This document shows positions 12,745 through 25,163 of a DNA stretch of 64,000 nt, piece by piece (position 1 is the first letter of the stretch; each line of letters begins with the position of its first letter). Both the position numbers and the translations under genes were made by a program. The stretch comes from Membranipora membranacea. Its lineage: Eukaryota > Bryozoa > Gymnolaemata > Cheilostomatida > Membraniporidae. The notes under the pieces were generated by a model. The model ran no database searches. It was not told where the DNA came from and saw only the letters and a list, made by a program, of their open reading frames with translations. The DNA lies in the NCBI GenBank assembly GCA_914767715.1, contig OU612067.1, positions 4,588,001 to 4,652,000 on the forward strand, given 5' to 3'.

Positions 12745-15030
12745 CATAGAGTTATTATATACTCTAGAGTGGACAATGTGTACAAAAATAGCATCAGTTT
12801 TTGTCCTAATTAATTATTGCGAAATCCATAACACACCGCAATCTGGTTGTGCATGGCTAGTGCATGTATCATATAACTCATCATTGAGAATATACGTATT
12901 GGGCTTGGAAATTTAGATTTTTAGAGCGCTTATACCCAATATTTTGGAAAAAAATTTATGTGACACTATGTGGATCACTTGCAGGTATTTTCACTCGCAG
13001 CCATTAGAAAATATTTCTATGTTTTCCCATTAAAATAAGCCAAAATCTCAACCGCAAACACATCATTGTGATGAACTAGAAACTACCGGGCTAGCTTAAT
13101 TTTTTTCACTGCCACTTGCCAGCCATATAGCTGTTTCCTGTCTCTCTTACTTATATGTTACACACTCAAGGGGCTTATTTTATTTTTGATTTAATGAAGT
13201 ACAAGCAGACTGTGTAGGAATGATCGGATGCGGAGGTGTAAAAGTATTGTATATGATGTTGATGTTTACATTTACAAATAAATAACCATCAGAGAAAATT
13301 GCATCACACCACCCCCCCCCCCCCCCTGAACCAAATGATCTCTTTTTTTGAGTATGGTGAAAAATCTGAAATATCTGCAAACCAAATGTCACATCGGTGA
13401 GAATGCGAAATTATATTGGCTTTCTCAGCACTCATATAACCATCTTAATATCAGTTGTGTGGGTAGAATTTTCTGAAAGTTGGTAGAACGCAGAGGGTGG
13501 GTGCATGATATATATTAATTTGGTTAAAAGATTTTAATTCACATTGTATACTATTATAGGTGGTTTAAAGATGAAATAAATTATTCAAGTCTCACATAAC
13601 GCCCTCTGTACTCTTCCCAATTGAAGATTGGAGTTGCAAAGACACAATATTATGGTGTTTTCTACATAATGTGTTGCAACTGATAACTTACTGCAATTTT
13701 CATATAATTTTCCAGACTGAGTTAGGGAATTTAAGAAAATCTAGAGTCAATCTGGACAAGTATTAATCCTGAGTTTTCCGTTTGACGTTTTTTTGCTATT
13801 CTCAGCAGAAGAGTTTATGTATTTATTGATTTAACCTGCTGTGTTGGCTTGAATAGTTTCGGCAATACAAACACGAGTGGCCACTCTGGAGAAGGAATTT
13901 AGAGCGTTTAATGACATAGCCAAACCAAAACCCGAGATCTTCAAGCTCAAAATTTTTGAACCACTGGTTACTTGTACGCATTGTATAATTGGAAGTTATA
14001 ATACTGGACGAATAAAATGAACTCACTGTGTAACATTTCATTTAGAGAGAAAGGACACAGTCAAACTGGCAGGCAAGTGGTAGGGGCAAAAACCGGCTAG
14101 CCAGGTAATTCGGATTTTATCCTGATGATGTGTTTGCGGTTGAGATAACACAAATCATTTTGTCCCCTGACTGGTAAAGAAATCACTTGCAAGTCATCTA
14201 ATAGTGTGACATGAAAAGTTTTACAAAGAAAAAAATCTAAAGAGGATAAAGGCATGCAGCGAACTTTTTCACTTCCAATCGCTTTTCCACAGGCTACTTG
14301 TACCCCATGTTATCACAAATCATCTTCAGTAGCTGGAACTGAACAGATAAAATAAACTGACTGAGTGTGCGACATATTAGTTAGAGCGACAGGACACAGT
14401 CGAAGCCCTGTCATTGCGATTTAAGCTCATGTGTTTGCAGTTGATATTTACTTATTTTAATGGGCGATTAAGAAAATTTTTATACTGACTGGAAGATGAA
14501 ATACCTGCAGGTGATCTAAATGTAAATGGTGTTACATGTGAAATTCTCTGAAAAAATGGCTATAAGTGCTCCATAAACTAAATTTGTATGTCCAATTCTA
14601 ATCTTTTAAATGAAAAAGTCAACGATGCATGCACTATCCACGCACAACCAGATTTTTTTGCGTCATGGAATTGAAAGTGAAAGTACCTGCAAGTGATCCA
14701 CATGGTGTCACAAAAATTTTTTCCCGAAAAAATGGCTATAAGCGCTCTAAAAATCTAAATTGCCATACCCAGTACGTAAATTCTCAATGATAAGTTTTAT
14801 ATAATCTTTATTACTGAACCAATGATCATCTTCTAAAAATTAGAGGCGACCTTTAGAGGTTTCATCACAATATAAGTAAGGAAGGCAACCTGGGCATGAA
14901 AAAAAAAGAAAATACATGATACAGGCACTAGCCATGCACAACCAGATTGCGTTGTGTCATGGATTTCGCAATAATTAAGTAGGACGTTTTTAGCACTGCA
15001 TTGTCCACTCTAGAGTATATAATAACTATG
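12745..15030. mobile_element. Foldback (long inverted repeat) DNA transposon, about 2.3 kb
   Basis: The outer ~140 bp of each side are reverse complements: CATAGAGTTATTATATACTC at 12745 and TAGAGTATATAATAACTATG ending at 15030. The inverted homology continues inward, for example the GTGATCCACATGGTGTCAC region at 14690-14720 against 12955-12985. Internal modules (GTGTTTGCGGTTGAGAT, GAC-AGGACACAGTC) recur two or three times. The element is flanked by TGTTTGCC (12737-12744) and TGTTTACC (15031-15038), 7 of 8 matching, an 8-bp duplication as hAT elements make. No transposase frame was seen, so it is non-autonomous. A C-run sits at 13309-13326. Confidence 0.8.
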
Positions 15031-15325
15031 TGTTTACCCCAGTTAATAATCTAGTTATAAGTTATTGTCTTCCCACTACTGAAGTCCACTTGTTGAGAGG
15101 ATAACTTCTTGGGTCTAAATTTTTTTATTAATGACCAACCAAGTGCATGTTTTCAATAATATTAATTTATTTATTATCATTCTTCTCCAAAGAACATCTC
15201 ATTTTTTTTCGAAAAAAATAGAAAAATTTAATCATGCTAATAAATTTTTATTATCAATTTATTTCACCAGTCTTTAAAAAAATATATTTGGGTGTCTCTC
15301 CTACATCTTTTGCAAATTGATGAAA

Positions 15326-16716
15326 ATGGCATCACGAGCACTGTTTCAGGGACTGAAAGGTCGAGTTCAAACTCAAGCTCCTAGGAGATTTGCCCATGGA
15401 GGAAGCCATGAGGATCATGTGAAGACAGGTGAGATGCATGTGTAGTCTTGTGAGAAACAGTTACCACACATAAGCCTTGAAAAATAGCAAAAAATTCACC
15501 CACAAATTGGCCGGTAGAAAAAAAACCAGTCCCAATCTATCTAAATCTTCTTTTCCAACTAACCACTCATTGATCTAAAGGTGTGGCGGGTGCAACTCAA
15601 CATCATGGGAACTATTATGATGTGTTGTGTGCGGGGTTGTCTTTGAGCATCGTATTATCAGACTCATGGGTACAGACCTGCAATAGAATAGGCCTACTCT
15701 ACTGAGTAGGCTACTACTACTACTCACTCCACTTCAACAACCTACTGAATTTTAAGGAGGGTAATACAATAGGTAATTACTATTAGGTGACACTGATAGG
15801 ATTAGGCAAGGAGTCTTAACTCCTTAAATTAGGTGTGTGTGTGTGAGACTGTCTTACAGCATATCAAACACTGTCTTACAACATCTCAAGACTACCTTAT
15901 GATATATCAATATTGTGTTTAAAGATATGAAAATTGCCTTCACTCATCCATTGCCTGCCAGAAAGTGGTCAATATATCATTTTACAACTGACAACAAATT
16001 ATAATGTGGTAACAGTTAGTCTAAGTGCTCAGACTCCAATGCGCAGGGAGTTACTTGGCGCAAGTAACTCACTGCGCCTTGGAGTCTGAGCACTTAGACT
16101 AGGTAACAGTGTACTTCTTTTGAGCCTCCCACTTACTTCCAAACCAATTGAGCAGACTGTCATCAAGATTTTAAAAGACTGAAAATTTAACTGTCACTTT
16201 TCCGGTCCTTCTGTATGGCCCAAGAATATGATGGTAATGTTGAAGGAATTGTTACAGAACTTGTTACTTCTTTTCCACTTCTTTTTGCAATGATTTGCCG
16301 TGTCTGCGTTGGTACCAGTGGTTAATCAACATCTCGTCATGCGAAACCATACATATCACCATGTCTCTATTTATTTTAGCTAAGTTTTGGAAGATCTGTT
16401 CCTTCACTGGAGTACCTGTCGCTATAGCAGCTACCTACTATCATGCATACTATGTAGTAGATCATCATAAACGGCCAGAACCTTTCATTGAGTACGACCA
16501 CCTTCGACTTAGAACCAAGGTAACAGCTTATTTTTCATTTCACTTTTTTTATTACAACATTTTTACTTCAGTAAAATTAGGGTTGTATTTGATCATATTG
16601 TAATTACTTGTTTGTAGCCTTTCCCATGGGGTGATGGTAACCACTCACTATTCCATAACCCAGAGATGAACGGAATACCAGGAGTCGGTTATGAGGAGGA
16701 CGCTCCTCATCATTAG
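15326..16716 (+). CDS. COX6A: Cytochrome c oxidase subunit 6A, mitochondrial
   Basis: Exons 15326-15428, 16380-16519 and 16618-16716 give 113 residues in frame with a TAG stop. An in-frame ATG at 15320 would add two residues. The first ~25 residues are basic with no acidic residues ([16 protein letters not shown]), as in a mitochondrial presequence. A hydrophobic segment at about 41-58 is the single inner-membrane helix, and the C-terminal half carries the family signature [18 protein letters not shown]. The subunit sits at the dimer interface of complex IV. A polyadenylation-type AATAAA occurs at 17313-17318. TTTTTAG/GTTTGT at about 16757 and TTTGTAG at 17173 may bound a 3'-UTR intron. Confidence 0.95.
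15807..15825. mobile_element. Micro-palindrome (CAAGGAGT family) in COX6A intron 1
   Basis: CAAGGAGTCTTAACTCCTT, 19 bp, between GGATTAGG (15799-15806) and AAATTAGG (15826-15833), 6 of 8 matching. Same terminal sequence as the element at 2719. Confidence 0.5.
16017..16102. mobile_element. 86-bp palindromic micro-element, perfect 8-bp flanking repeat
   Basis: TAGTCTAAGTGCTCAGACTC at the left end is the reverse complement of the right end, and most of the 86 bp folds into one hairpin. GTAACAGT is repeated exactly at 16009-16016 and 16103-16110. It lies in COX6A intron 1. Its TAGTC...GACTA ends resemble the G-rich family at 19221, 30762, 53028 and 58707. Confidence 0.8.
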
Positions 16717-18430
16717 ATTATTCTGTGCTGCCAAACTTCACCCAGATTACATTTTTAGGTTTGTATCTATATGTCTCATTGATATCTGATTTTGGCATGA
16801 TCTTTGGTATACTATGGTCATTTGGATTATTTATACCAGGCGCACTTTAGTTTGCGGGTAATCAATGTATTCCATCTTAATTCTGTCTGTTTTGAGGAGA
16901 GGTCATAGCTTACCAACCTATGAGCTTTCAGCCTATAGGTTATAGTTATTTTGTCGTATTTTCATTATTATTCTTCGAGAGCTCATGGTTCAAAAAGCTG
17001 CGTGACAAATCTTCTAATTCGACCACACATCAATGACGATTATTGTTAGAAAATGTTAAAGTGTTACTATTACATCTTCTTTATATCTTGAAAAATTTTC
17101 AACCTAGTTTTATCATGTATTTAGCCATAAAAAAACTAGTTTCAATTGCTCAATATTTTATTGTTATTTGTAGGTCTTGAGGTTTTCGGAGATTGCTAGA
17201 TGTATGGACTGGCGGAACTCAAGAATGAACATTACAGCTCTAAATGAGCTCAGATAGACATCCAGTTCTTACATTATTTATCACTCTTGGCACTAAAAAC
17301 GATAACTTTATAAAATAAAACAGTTTGTTGTGTCCATTAAACACTTAATTCTAGTTTCTTCTCTGAAAACCTCAAAGCAAACAATGAAATTGGAAGTTGC
17401 TCCTTCACATCAATATGACTCCTAATGAGCTTGTGTTACTCATAAAAATATCGATACTAAGTATACCAAGTCGTCATATTTTATTAGTTTAGAACATTGG
17501 CAACATTCATATGGAACATATGTTAAAAGTCATAGCATGGATATCATATGTTGTAACCTGAAAATGAAACAAAACATCTTCATTTCAAGGGTGTTCTAGA
17601 TCTGTCTTCCCAAAAAAAGTTCATTTTATCGCCAATGATATTGCCACTCTGAATAGCGGTTTCATGAACATTGAAAAAGTAGGTGCAAAGTGAAAAGATC
17701 TTGTTGTACCTGATGACCAGCAGATAGATACCCTCAACATCACTTAACCTAAACTGTCAGACCAGTTTGAATTCCTTAGCTGGACATTTGGGTGCTTAGA
17801 AAAGTCATATTGTGTTCTGTTGACTTTCAGTCATCATAATGTTGTGTCAACCATCTGGTTTTTTCCCTATGTCTAGATCCTCACAGTCTTGGCTCAAACA
17901 ACGGGTACAATGACCGATCCGCTGCCAATTTTGGTCAAATCGAATAAGCAAGAAAAGAAACCCGAGTAAACAGCATTATCTGAAAACTATAAATGATAAG
18001 TATCACAATGCAGCATCATTGAGAATCACAGCATCAGAATAAATACCATATTTTGACAGTGATCATGGTGTTCTCATGAAGAGTGCAGGACATTAGACCT
18101 CCCTGCCCACAGAGTGTAATAATTTTGCTCATGGCCAGAGTTATCTTTTCATGTGAGGAGAGCAAATAACTCCTATATTACTTGCTTGGAAAATGTTATT
18201 ATGCCCAATTGCTACCTAGGATAGTTTTCGTCTAATAAAGCTCCCAGGAGTATAAGATAACAAGGGCAGCATCTACCAACATGTATGTTCTTCTCATTTG
18301 GCCTATTTTTGGATAGTTGTGGAGGCATCACTGCGACTATTCAAAATTGAGCCCGATAAACAAAATTTAATGAATATTACAATGGTATACAAATTATTTG
18401 TTCATTAGTGCAGTATTTCTGATTTCATGA
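16717..18430. other. COX6A 3' region and spacer
   Basis: Presumed 3'-UTR to about 17335, then AT-rich sequence with no recognisable gene, RNA or repeat on either strand. Confidence 0.4.
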
Positions 18431-18439
18431 ATTTTCCTG

Positions 18440-18745
18440 CTGAATGTCTGCAACTGTTCAGCAGCTGTAATTCTCCAGGACTTCTTTGGTCAACCACATC
18501 TCCTTTTCCCAGGTGCCCGAACTAGTGCATGGGATTGAGTCTTGCCTTCTCTGAGTGTGCCCCAGGTAACGCCATCTTCTTACTTCAATCATCTGAAATA
18601 CTGGGAGCTGTCAACTCCTTCTGTACACTTCCACATTGGATGTCTTTGTCCAACAGTACAGCTCTAAAAGCCGACGACAGCAGTCTAGGTGGAAGACTTC
18701 AAGTTTGCGTAGGTCATCCTTTTCATCTTACAAGTTTCAGATCCG
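18440..18745 (-). pseudogene. Decayed 3' end of a non-LTR retrotransposon ORF
   Basis: One minus-strand frame reads LRKLEVFHLDCCRRLLELY, then (after one in-frame TGA) RRWRYLGHTQRRQDSIPC, and ends in a Trp/Lys-rich stretch. This matches the conserved C-terminal region of many endonuclease/reverse transcriptase elements (the KLQVFHNRCLRRIL ... RRWRWIGHVLR type). Only the tail is present, with a stop inside it, so it is a 5'-truncated dead copy. Confidence 0.7.
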
Positions 18746-19220
18746 TACAATAAAATAAATAACAGACATACAAGGTAAATATCCCGTGATTTGTGTGGAA
18801 TTTATTCAATGATCTCAGGGCTGAGTTGATTTCTGAGGGCTAAGCTATGGTTACTATATATAATCTTTCAAAGCATTCATGGCCTATTTTATTCATTATC
18901 AGTTGATGTTTTTACAAAAACTTACTGTACAATATTATGGTACAGTCATATTTGGATACGTTCTGATGTAATGTAGTTGCAGATTTATGTACAAGTGCTC
19001 ATTTTAGGTTCTATATATCATATTATTTACAGGTATATATATTTTTTAGAATTAAACAATAAGAATATTTTGAATTTCTTATATAGCTCAACCCAATCGA
19101 GTACTATTAATCATCATAAAATCATCCCAAATAAAAGCATTTCATCATATTATTTATAATGTGATTGTCATAGTAAGTCATCTATGAAACGCTGATATCA
19201 TTCATGGCCAACATCCCTTG

Positions 19221-19267
19221 CCGGGGGGGCCGTCGGCGAGGGGCGAAAGTCTGGGGGGCTCAGACTA
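19221..19267 (+). mobile_element. Short G-rich repeat, copy 1 (AGTCTGGGGGGCTCAGACT family)
   Basis: Runs from CCGGGGGGG through GTCGGCGAGGGGCGAAAGTC to GGGGGGCTCAGACTA. The AGTCTG...CAGACT end forms a hairpin. Three relatives lie at 30762, 53028 and 58707. No clear target duplication was found here. Confidence 0.65.
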
Positions 19268-19299
19268 CCAAAATCCCTCTCTTCTTGAGGCGGTATATT

Positions 19300-19500
19300 T
19301 TCATCACCTTTGGATTGAATTGAGAGGCCTAATTAATATTTCACAGCGACAGAGGAAGAAGAGAATTAAATGTGTACTAGATTTTCATTCAAACTGCAAT
19401 TAAATATTTATGGCTGATCTATTGTATCATGGTCGACAACTTTGACGACAAATAAATAGGTAGATAAAATGAAATGTTTAATGAATACAAAATATAATTT
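19300..19500 (+). repeat. Dispersed repeat X, copy 1
   Basis: About 200 bp including ACTAGATTTTCATTCAAACT and GTCGACAACTTTGACGACAA that match, in reverse orientation, the segment at 40437-40620. Function and superfamily unknown. Confidence 0.65.
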
Positions 19501-19501
19501 A

Positions 19502-19771
19502 TTTAAACCACTGCTGACACAGCTGGCCTTTGCCCAGCAGAGCCATCAGTCAAAAATTTAAATAGATAGTTGTGGCATCAAAACATTTAGCCAGTAGATT
19601 GGCATTGTGTTATATGAGCTCTCAAAAAGTAGTGAGTATCTTCTTCCCAAGCTATCCACCATTAGTGATGACAAATGTTGTTGTTGACCAATCAGGTGCC
19701 TTTAAAATCTAGCTGAGATCCAACACTAATAAAAGTGTTGCAAAGCCTAGCTGTGTCAGCAGTGGTTTAAA
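19502..19771. mobile_element. MITE, about 270 bp, with TTTAA-flanked inverted repeats
   Basis: The left end TTTAAACCACTGCTGACACA is matched by its exact reverse complement at 19749-19771, and weaker complementarity continues inward (GGCCTTTGCCCAGCAG against GTTGCAAAGCCT). The TTTAA/TTAAA at the ends may be a TTAA-type target duplication, as made by piggyBac-like transposases. No coding capacity. Confidence 0.75.
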
Positions 19772-19929
19772 GATACTGAGAGTTTATTAACTACCCCATG
19801 AGGTGAAACTGTGAACTTATTTATAAACAGTTGAAAGTATATATTGTTGTTTTTGAATTATTATGAAGTGAAGCGTTGGTGTACGTTTATCATAGAGTAT
19901 TTATGTTGGTGATCCATGACCTTCTTCAT

Positions 19930-20823
19930 TGGAGTTATGGATCGGATTTAGAAGGAAAGTTTACTATTGTGGATCAAATCAACATCAATCAAATCAATCA
20001 ACATCGATCAAATCAACATAAGCTTTTAAAATCAATACCCATAGGCAAAAGCACTGGTCCTGATCAGATTTCAGTTCGGATGTTAAACAAAACATTTCCC
20101 TACGTAGGTCCAGTGCTCACAGATATTTTCAATAGAATTTTAGACGAAGGAGTATTTCCAAAAGTCTGGAAGATTGCTCGCGTAACCCCTATTTTTAAGT
20201 CAGGGTCAAAAGATGACCCAGGAAATTATAGACCTATATCAGTTTTACCCGTTCTTTCCAAGATACTTGAAAAACATTTGAATATTAATATTCAGATATT
20301 TTTTAATGAAAACCATCTAATGTCTTCATCGCAGTCCGGTTTTCGCACTGCACATTCATGCAGCGACGCCGTTCACAAAACCATTTCTGACTATTCTTCT
20401 GAGAAACTCAAACAAAGGAAGAGTATTTTTCTGTTTATTGATTTCTGCAAGGCATTTGATTGTGTTGATCACCAAATATTAAAAAATAAACTACAGAACT
20501 TTAATTCTGAGAACAAGGCATTTTTGTTATTATCATCATTTCTACAGGACAGGTCTCAGTATGTTCATTATAATGGCGCAGTGTCATCAATACTAGACAT
20601 CAGTATTGGGGTTCTGCAAAGTTCAATACTGGCACCAACTTTATTTCAGATTTATATAAATGACTTACTAAATCTACCTCTCTCCTCGAACTCTTATGAA
20701 TATGCTGATGACACTGTTTTTGTAGCAAGCCATTCTGTTCCCTCTACTTTAGTTCAAATGTGTTTCTCTTGTATTTCACATGGATTAAAGGAGATCATAA
20801 GAAAATCGTCTGGCAGATCCTAG
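19930..20823 (+). pseudogene. Non-LTR retrotransposon reverse transcriptase fragment
   Basis: A single frame from about 20020 to the stop at 20823 carries RT palm and finger motifs in order: GKSTGPDQIS, WKIARVTPIFKSG, NYRPISVLP, the motif A block DFCKAFDCVDH (20440-20472), a motif B block GVLQSSILAPTLF (normally GVPQGS), and the catalytic YADDT at 20701-20715. This is CR1/Jockey-type. There is no endonuclease domain upstream, motif B is altered and the thumb region is cut short, so the copy is 5'-truncated and dead. A Cys-rich reading in another frame follows at about 20825-20920 (CGACPNCAARH) and is not identified. Confidence 0.8.
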
Positions 20824-21449
20824 GGGTACTTATATCAGTACAGGGTACATTTGTGGTGCTTGCCCAAATTGTGCAGCTAGACATGTGTATGAAAATGACC
20901 AGGCAGTCTTTGCGGAAGAAAAGTGGTAAAAAAGGCGAAAAGACCTCACAAACTCAGAGCAGTAACAAAACATACAAAACAACTGTATGAATTTGGGTGC
21001 CTGCCGATGATATGAAATGTTTTCTTTATATTAGGAAGTAGAAAAGTTAGAAGACAACAGTATTCACTTTCTAATGCTAAGCCAATGACATTATTTCTTT
21101 AATTCATACTATTCCCATATATATGTTTGTCCCCCCTTGCCATTCTTAAATTTAAACAGATATTGATATGTGCAGGTATCTCACTCAGTTTTTAATCTTA
21201 TACAAACTTTGTCGATTCTCATATTCTTCAGTCTTTTTATTCCCTTTTTCATCTTTAGTATTCTTTTATAGTACTGTTCCTCCAAATAAAAATATTGGTA
21301 ATTAAAATGAAATCCAATACTATCATTTTACTACATGTGGCCAACCTAGCTTGCCTGTCATAATCTCAGGGCCATCAATGATGGAGCAACAGCATTTATC
21401 AACAGACCACACTTGGTTTGATAGCAAGCACTTTTTACTGAGTATCACC

Positions 21450-21466
21450 AATGAGCTAGTTCATTG
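21450..21466. mobile_element. 17-bp micro-palindrome (CAATGA family), perfect 8-bp flanking repeat
   Basis: AATGAGCTAGTTCATTG lies between two exact copies of GTATCACC (21442-21449 and 21467-21474). It has the same GTTCATTG end as the elements at 25412, 26632 and 33607 and is the shortest member seen. Confidence 0.7.
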
Positions 21467-21869
21467 GTATCACCGTGGTGAAAAGTGATGCAAAGCTGGG
21501 ATCCGACATACAGTAATAAATAGATATGAAACATCACACTCACACTGTTCAATGACAAACATTTTGAAACATGCAGAACATTCAGAATTGCATAGAAATG
21601 AAGCCGTATGATTGATACAGGAAGCAGCATTCTATGAGGCTAAAGCAATTAGCAGTTAGACAATAGTTATCTTGCATACCATAAAAATAGGACAACTCCT
21701 AAAATGATCAGTTTTTAACACGCATGTGGAATAAGCAAATATCTGATAAATAATAATGTACCCTCCCCTGCTTTCGAGATCAGATTTTGGTACAAGTCAA
21801 CCTGAGTCGTAGAGTGATCAGATTGCACATTCTGAAATTCTACTTTTTCAACCTGCTTCATGAGTTCAT

Positions 21870-23480
21870 GTGCTAATCACGTCTTAGACCTGAGTCTTGA
21901 AGCAGCTTGATGTACGAGCAGGAATACATGATTCCGGATTTGCTACCCGCTGAAACTGAGAAGGTGTCGTGTCTGACCCCTACTTGATCAGAAAATAGGT
22001 GTGTGCAGTCTTTCTGATTTGGACCAAGTACTGTCCAGCCTAGTGCATACTTGATGGTTTTGAGCTTCACCATCTGGTGGTTTGAGGATTTCTGTGATAG
22101 TTATCGCCCTTGTACAGTCTTGACCTAGTAAGAGACCAGCACCAAAGTTAAGTTTATGAGCGATATAGTCCCCGATTGACTCTAGGTGTATGAGATTACG
22201 AATATTTTCATTTACATTACATGGTATGTGATTACGGTCGTATGTGGGGGGTTATTCAAAATACACTTAACCACAAAATCCTCCGACTCTCAGGCTAGGA
22301 AATACATCACAAGCAATTTTTTTATTTACGCTAGTAATCGTGGAAATTTCGAGGTTTCCTGAAATAGATTTGGCATCCAGCATACTAGAGAGCTCATTGG
22401 TGATAAATGTCTTGTTAGACTGGCCGTCAATCATAGGTAAGAAACTCTTCATGAGGGTTATCAGCTGATGAGACCCACACTGGAATGGTTGGTGAGAATA
22501 TACTGCAATCTGAGTGATGATGTGTGGCATTACACACAGTGTTGGCTGAAGCCTGTGCTTTGTTTGACACAGGAGCCCCAGAGTTATTGTGCAATAGAGT
22601 ATGATGAGTTTGTTTTTCACATTTACTACATTTCCGATCTCTTTTACAGGTGTTTTGTTGATGTTTCACGCCAAGACATCTGTGGCATATGGCATTTATG
22701 GCAGTCAAGCAGTGTTTGAGGAAATTTGTATAGTTAAAAGTTCCAATAGCATCAGTTGTCAAAATTTTTGACCATGAAGAAATTTTTGATTTGAATGCTT
22801 GTGCCACCAAAAACTATTTCCATACAGATTCTCAATGTCTAACATGGCATCCTGGCAAGCTTGTTCACTATCGAAGTAAATATATGACTGTATTACAGTA
22901 GTGACCTGGCCTGACGTCTACTGGTCGAGATAACATATTTTGTCACTTGCAGATGGCAGCACATGTTGTTTGAGAAAAGCAGTGAACGCCTTTTCCCACC
23001 TAGTCTAGTCTAGTCTAGTCTATCAGCTCACCAGGAAATACTGGAGGGTTTACAGCAGAAGCCTTTATAGCCTCCACTAGCTCTCTATGTTCTTGGGCTC
23101 GAATGAGTTCACGGTAACTGTCACTCTCACTGTGGTGGCAACAGTATGTTTGTGAGACATGAGATATGAGTTGTCTTATTACGGGATGAACCCACAGATG
23201 GTGGAGCAACAGGCACATTGCTCTCACTCTGAGCGGGCAACTCCAAACTAGAAGGCTGATTTGCATTGTTAGGTTGGGTTGACAAAATCCACCGGTTAGG
23301 TACATAATGTGATTCAGGATTGTTGAGCATAAAATTTGGTGCAGGCGGTAAGGCAGAGGTTTTCTTGTTGTTGTTATTTGCGAGGCATGACATCGCTGGC
23401 AGCGACAGAGAGAAAGGTGAGTAGCTGCATGAGCGAGTCACGTACATATGAGATAAACGATACGAATGTTGTAACACTAG
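21870..23480 (-). pseudogene. Decayed BEL/Pao-type LTR retrotransposon (gag and protease part)
   Basis: Minus-strand fragments in several frames follow BEL/Pao order: a QEHRELVEAI...NPPVFPGELI segment (about 23020-23130), gag-core pieces, a two-knuckle zinc-finger region with C-x2-C-x4-H-x4-C spacing at about 22588-22687, then an aspartic-protease-like stretch (FITNELSSMLDAKSISG) and LNFGAGLLLGQDC at about 22120-22165. Frames are broken by many stops and shifts. No RT, integrase or LTRs were identified, so this is an old 5' remnant. Confidence 0.75.
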
Positions 23481-24204
23481 TGCTGTGAGAGTGCACTTTG
23501 CAGCTGGAGACTACGGTGTAGTGGTAGTCTGACAACAACTGGAAGGATGTTGTACATCAGGGGAGGGAAACATGACATGACGTGGCCTTGATGTGTGACT
23601 CCGGGTAGTGAGGAGTCGAATACGGCAGAGCTGCTGGTAAGATATCAATAGTACCCTGGAGGCTGACGTTAGGATTACTGGTGGACAGAGAAATCCTGCA
23701 TAATGGTGTCGTGTTGATGCCGATTTGCCGTGAAGCGTTGGTTTGGTATTTGGTGTTTATAGTCGAGCCTCGGAGAAAAGCACTCGTCCAGACGAGGAGT
23801 AGGTTTCACTTTAACTACTCAGGGTGAGAAGATTAAATTAATTTGTTTGTTGAAGAATCACAGGTAATTAGTCCGTGAAATTGAAATGAATAATTTAACA
23901 TATAAAAATTAGGTGCAGAAACAAAATGTACCGCTACTTACCGTAGTACATATTTAGGTCCTCTCTAACATGGGCGAATAGACAATAGAATATCTAGACA
24001 ATGCTAAACCCTACATTGAATTAACTTTTTAAGAATCACAAAATAGCCATTAACGCGAATATAGTATCCAGACAGCTAAACCAAAATAAAAATGAAGGAT
24101 TTATTATTATTTTAAACTTCCTTTTTTATCTTTGACACTCCCTTTGCCCAGTTAAACAAAAAGCTACCTTTACATAAATAATATGAAATAATCCAACTTG
24201 AAGC
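23481..24204. other. Spacer, nothing recognised
   Basis: Lies upstream (in element orientation) of the BEL/Pao remnant and could include its lost 5' LTR, but no LTR boundary, gene or RNA could be supported. Confidence 0.35.
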
Positions 24205-24266
24205 CACAGCCAGCCCTTAAAAGCGGCCGCGATCGCCATCCCGAACGCTTTTAAGGGCTGGCTGTG
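24205..24266. mobile_element. 62-bp palindromic micro-element (CACAGCC family), perfect 8-bp flanking repeat
   Basis: Arms CACAGCCAGCCCTTAAAAGC and its exact reverse complement (24205-24225 and 24246-24266) enclose a short GC-rich loop. CTTGAAGC is repeated exactly at 24197-24204 and 24267-24274. The CACAG...CTGTG ends and 8-bp duplication resemble hAT elements. The right arm shares TTAAGGGCTGGCTGTG with the element at 29716. Confidence 0.85.
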
Positions 24267-25163
24267 CTTGAAGCATGATAAAAGCAAGTTAAAACACCAA
24301 GCTCTAGAAGGCAACTGATCGATCCACACAAACACAGTGCTGCAGTGCAGCTAATCGGGCATGAAAGCATCCATGGCAAGGCGCAGACCAAGTCACACAA
24401 AGACAAGCTAATTAGCCTACACTCCCAGTAAACGGCAGGGCCGTAATGCAACCCACCGCAGCTACACTCACGGTCCCCTGTTGGGATGGGAGACAAGGCT
24501 AGCAAGGCTGGCAGCCACCATATCACGAAGTGTCATAGCGATGATCAACAAATCATAGTGGGCCTTAGTTCAGCCTTTGGGTTTTAGAATTTCTGTGTGA
24601 TTAAATTTCTGCATTAAGTCAATGCTGGTTTGTTGAAGCACAAAATCGGAAGTTGTGCCAACAAGAGAAGACAACTTGCTATTTAAACTAATGATAAGAA
24701 AATATACAGTATACAGCTATTTTCCATGTTGACTTTATTCTGTATTCTGTACTTTATATTGTACATGTACATCTCTTGGCTTGTTTTGAAGCATTACTGT
24801 GTCAGCGTACACTGACACCTGCTCACCTTGTACCTGCTTATCGTACACCCACACCTCCACCAGCTCAGCGTGCACTAACACCCACACCTCCACCAGTTAA
24901 GGGTGCACTAACACCCACACCTCCTTTACATGCATTACACTGACAAGCACAGCACCCGAGCTTCACATGACATAGACATAATTACCCATAATTTATTCAG
25001 CATCACATAACTAAACATACATAAATACATAGAAACGTTTCCTAGACTGCAATTTTTCAGATTCAAAAGAATGAGAGATCATGTCATATTCATCAAATTG
25101 GTTGATTAATCTCTCAATACACAAGTTTAAAAAAAGAGGCTGCCTTGCATTCAAGAAAGATTT
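24267..25163. repeat. Spacer with a ~30-bp tandem repeat (CCCACACCTCCACCAG)
   Basis: At about 24845-24925 the unit GTGCACTAACACCCACACCTCCACCAGT occurs about three times with small changes. The rest shows no gene. Confidence 0.55.

Noticed and set aside
12746-15030. A transposase gene inside the foldback
   Set aside because: Only short broken frames (such as 13823-14041 minus) with no transposase motif.
24420-24520. GGGATGGGAGAC resembling the 5S rRNA C box
   Set aside because: The rest of the 5S sequence and spacing are absent.
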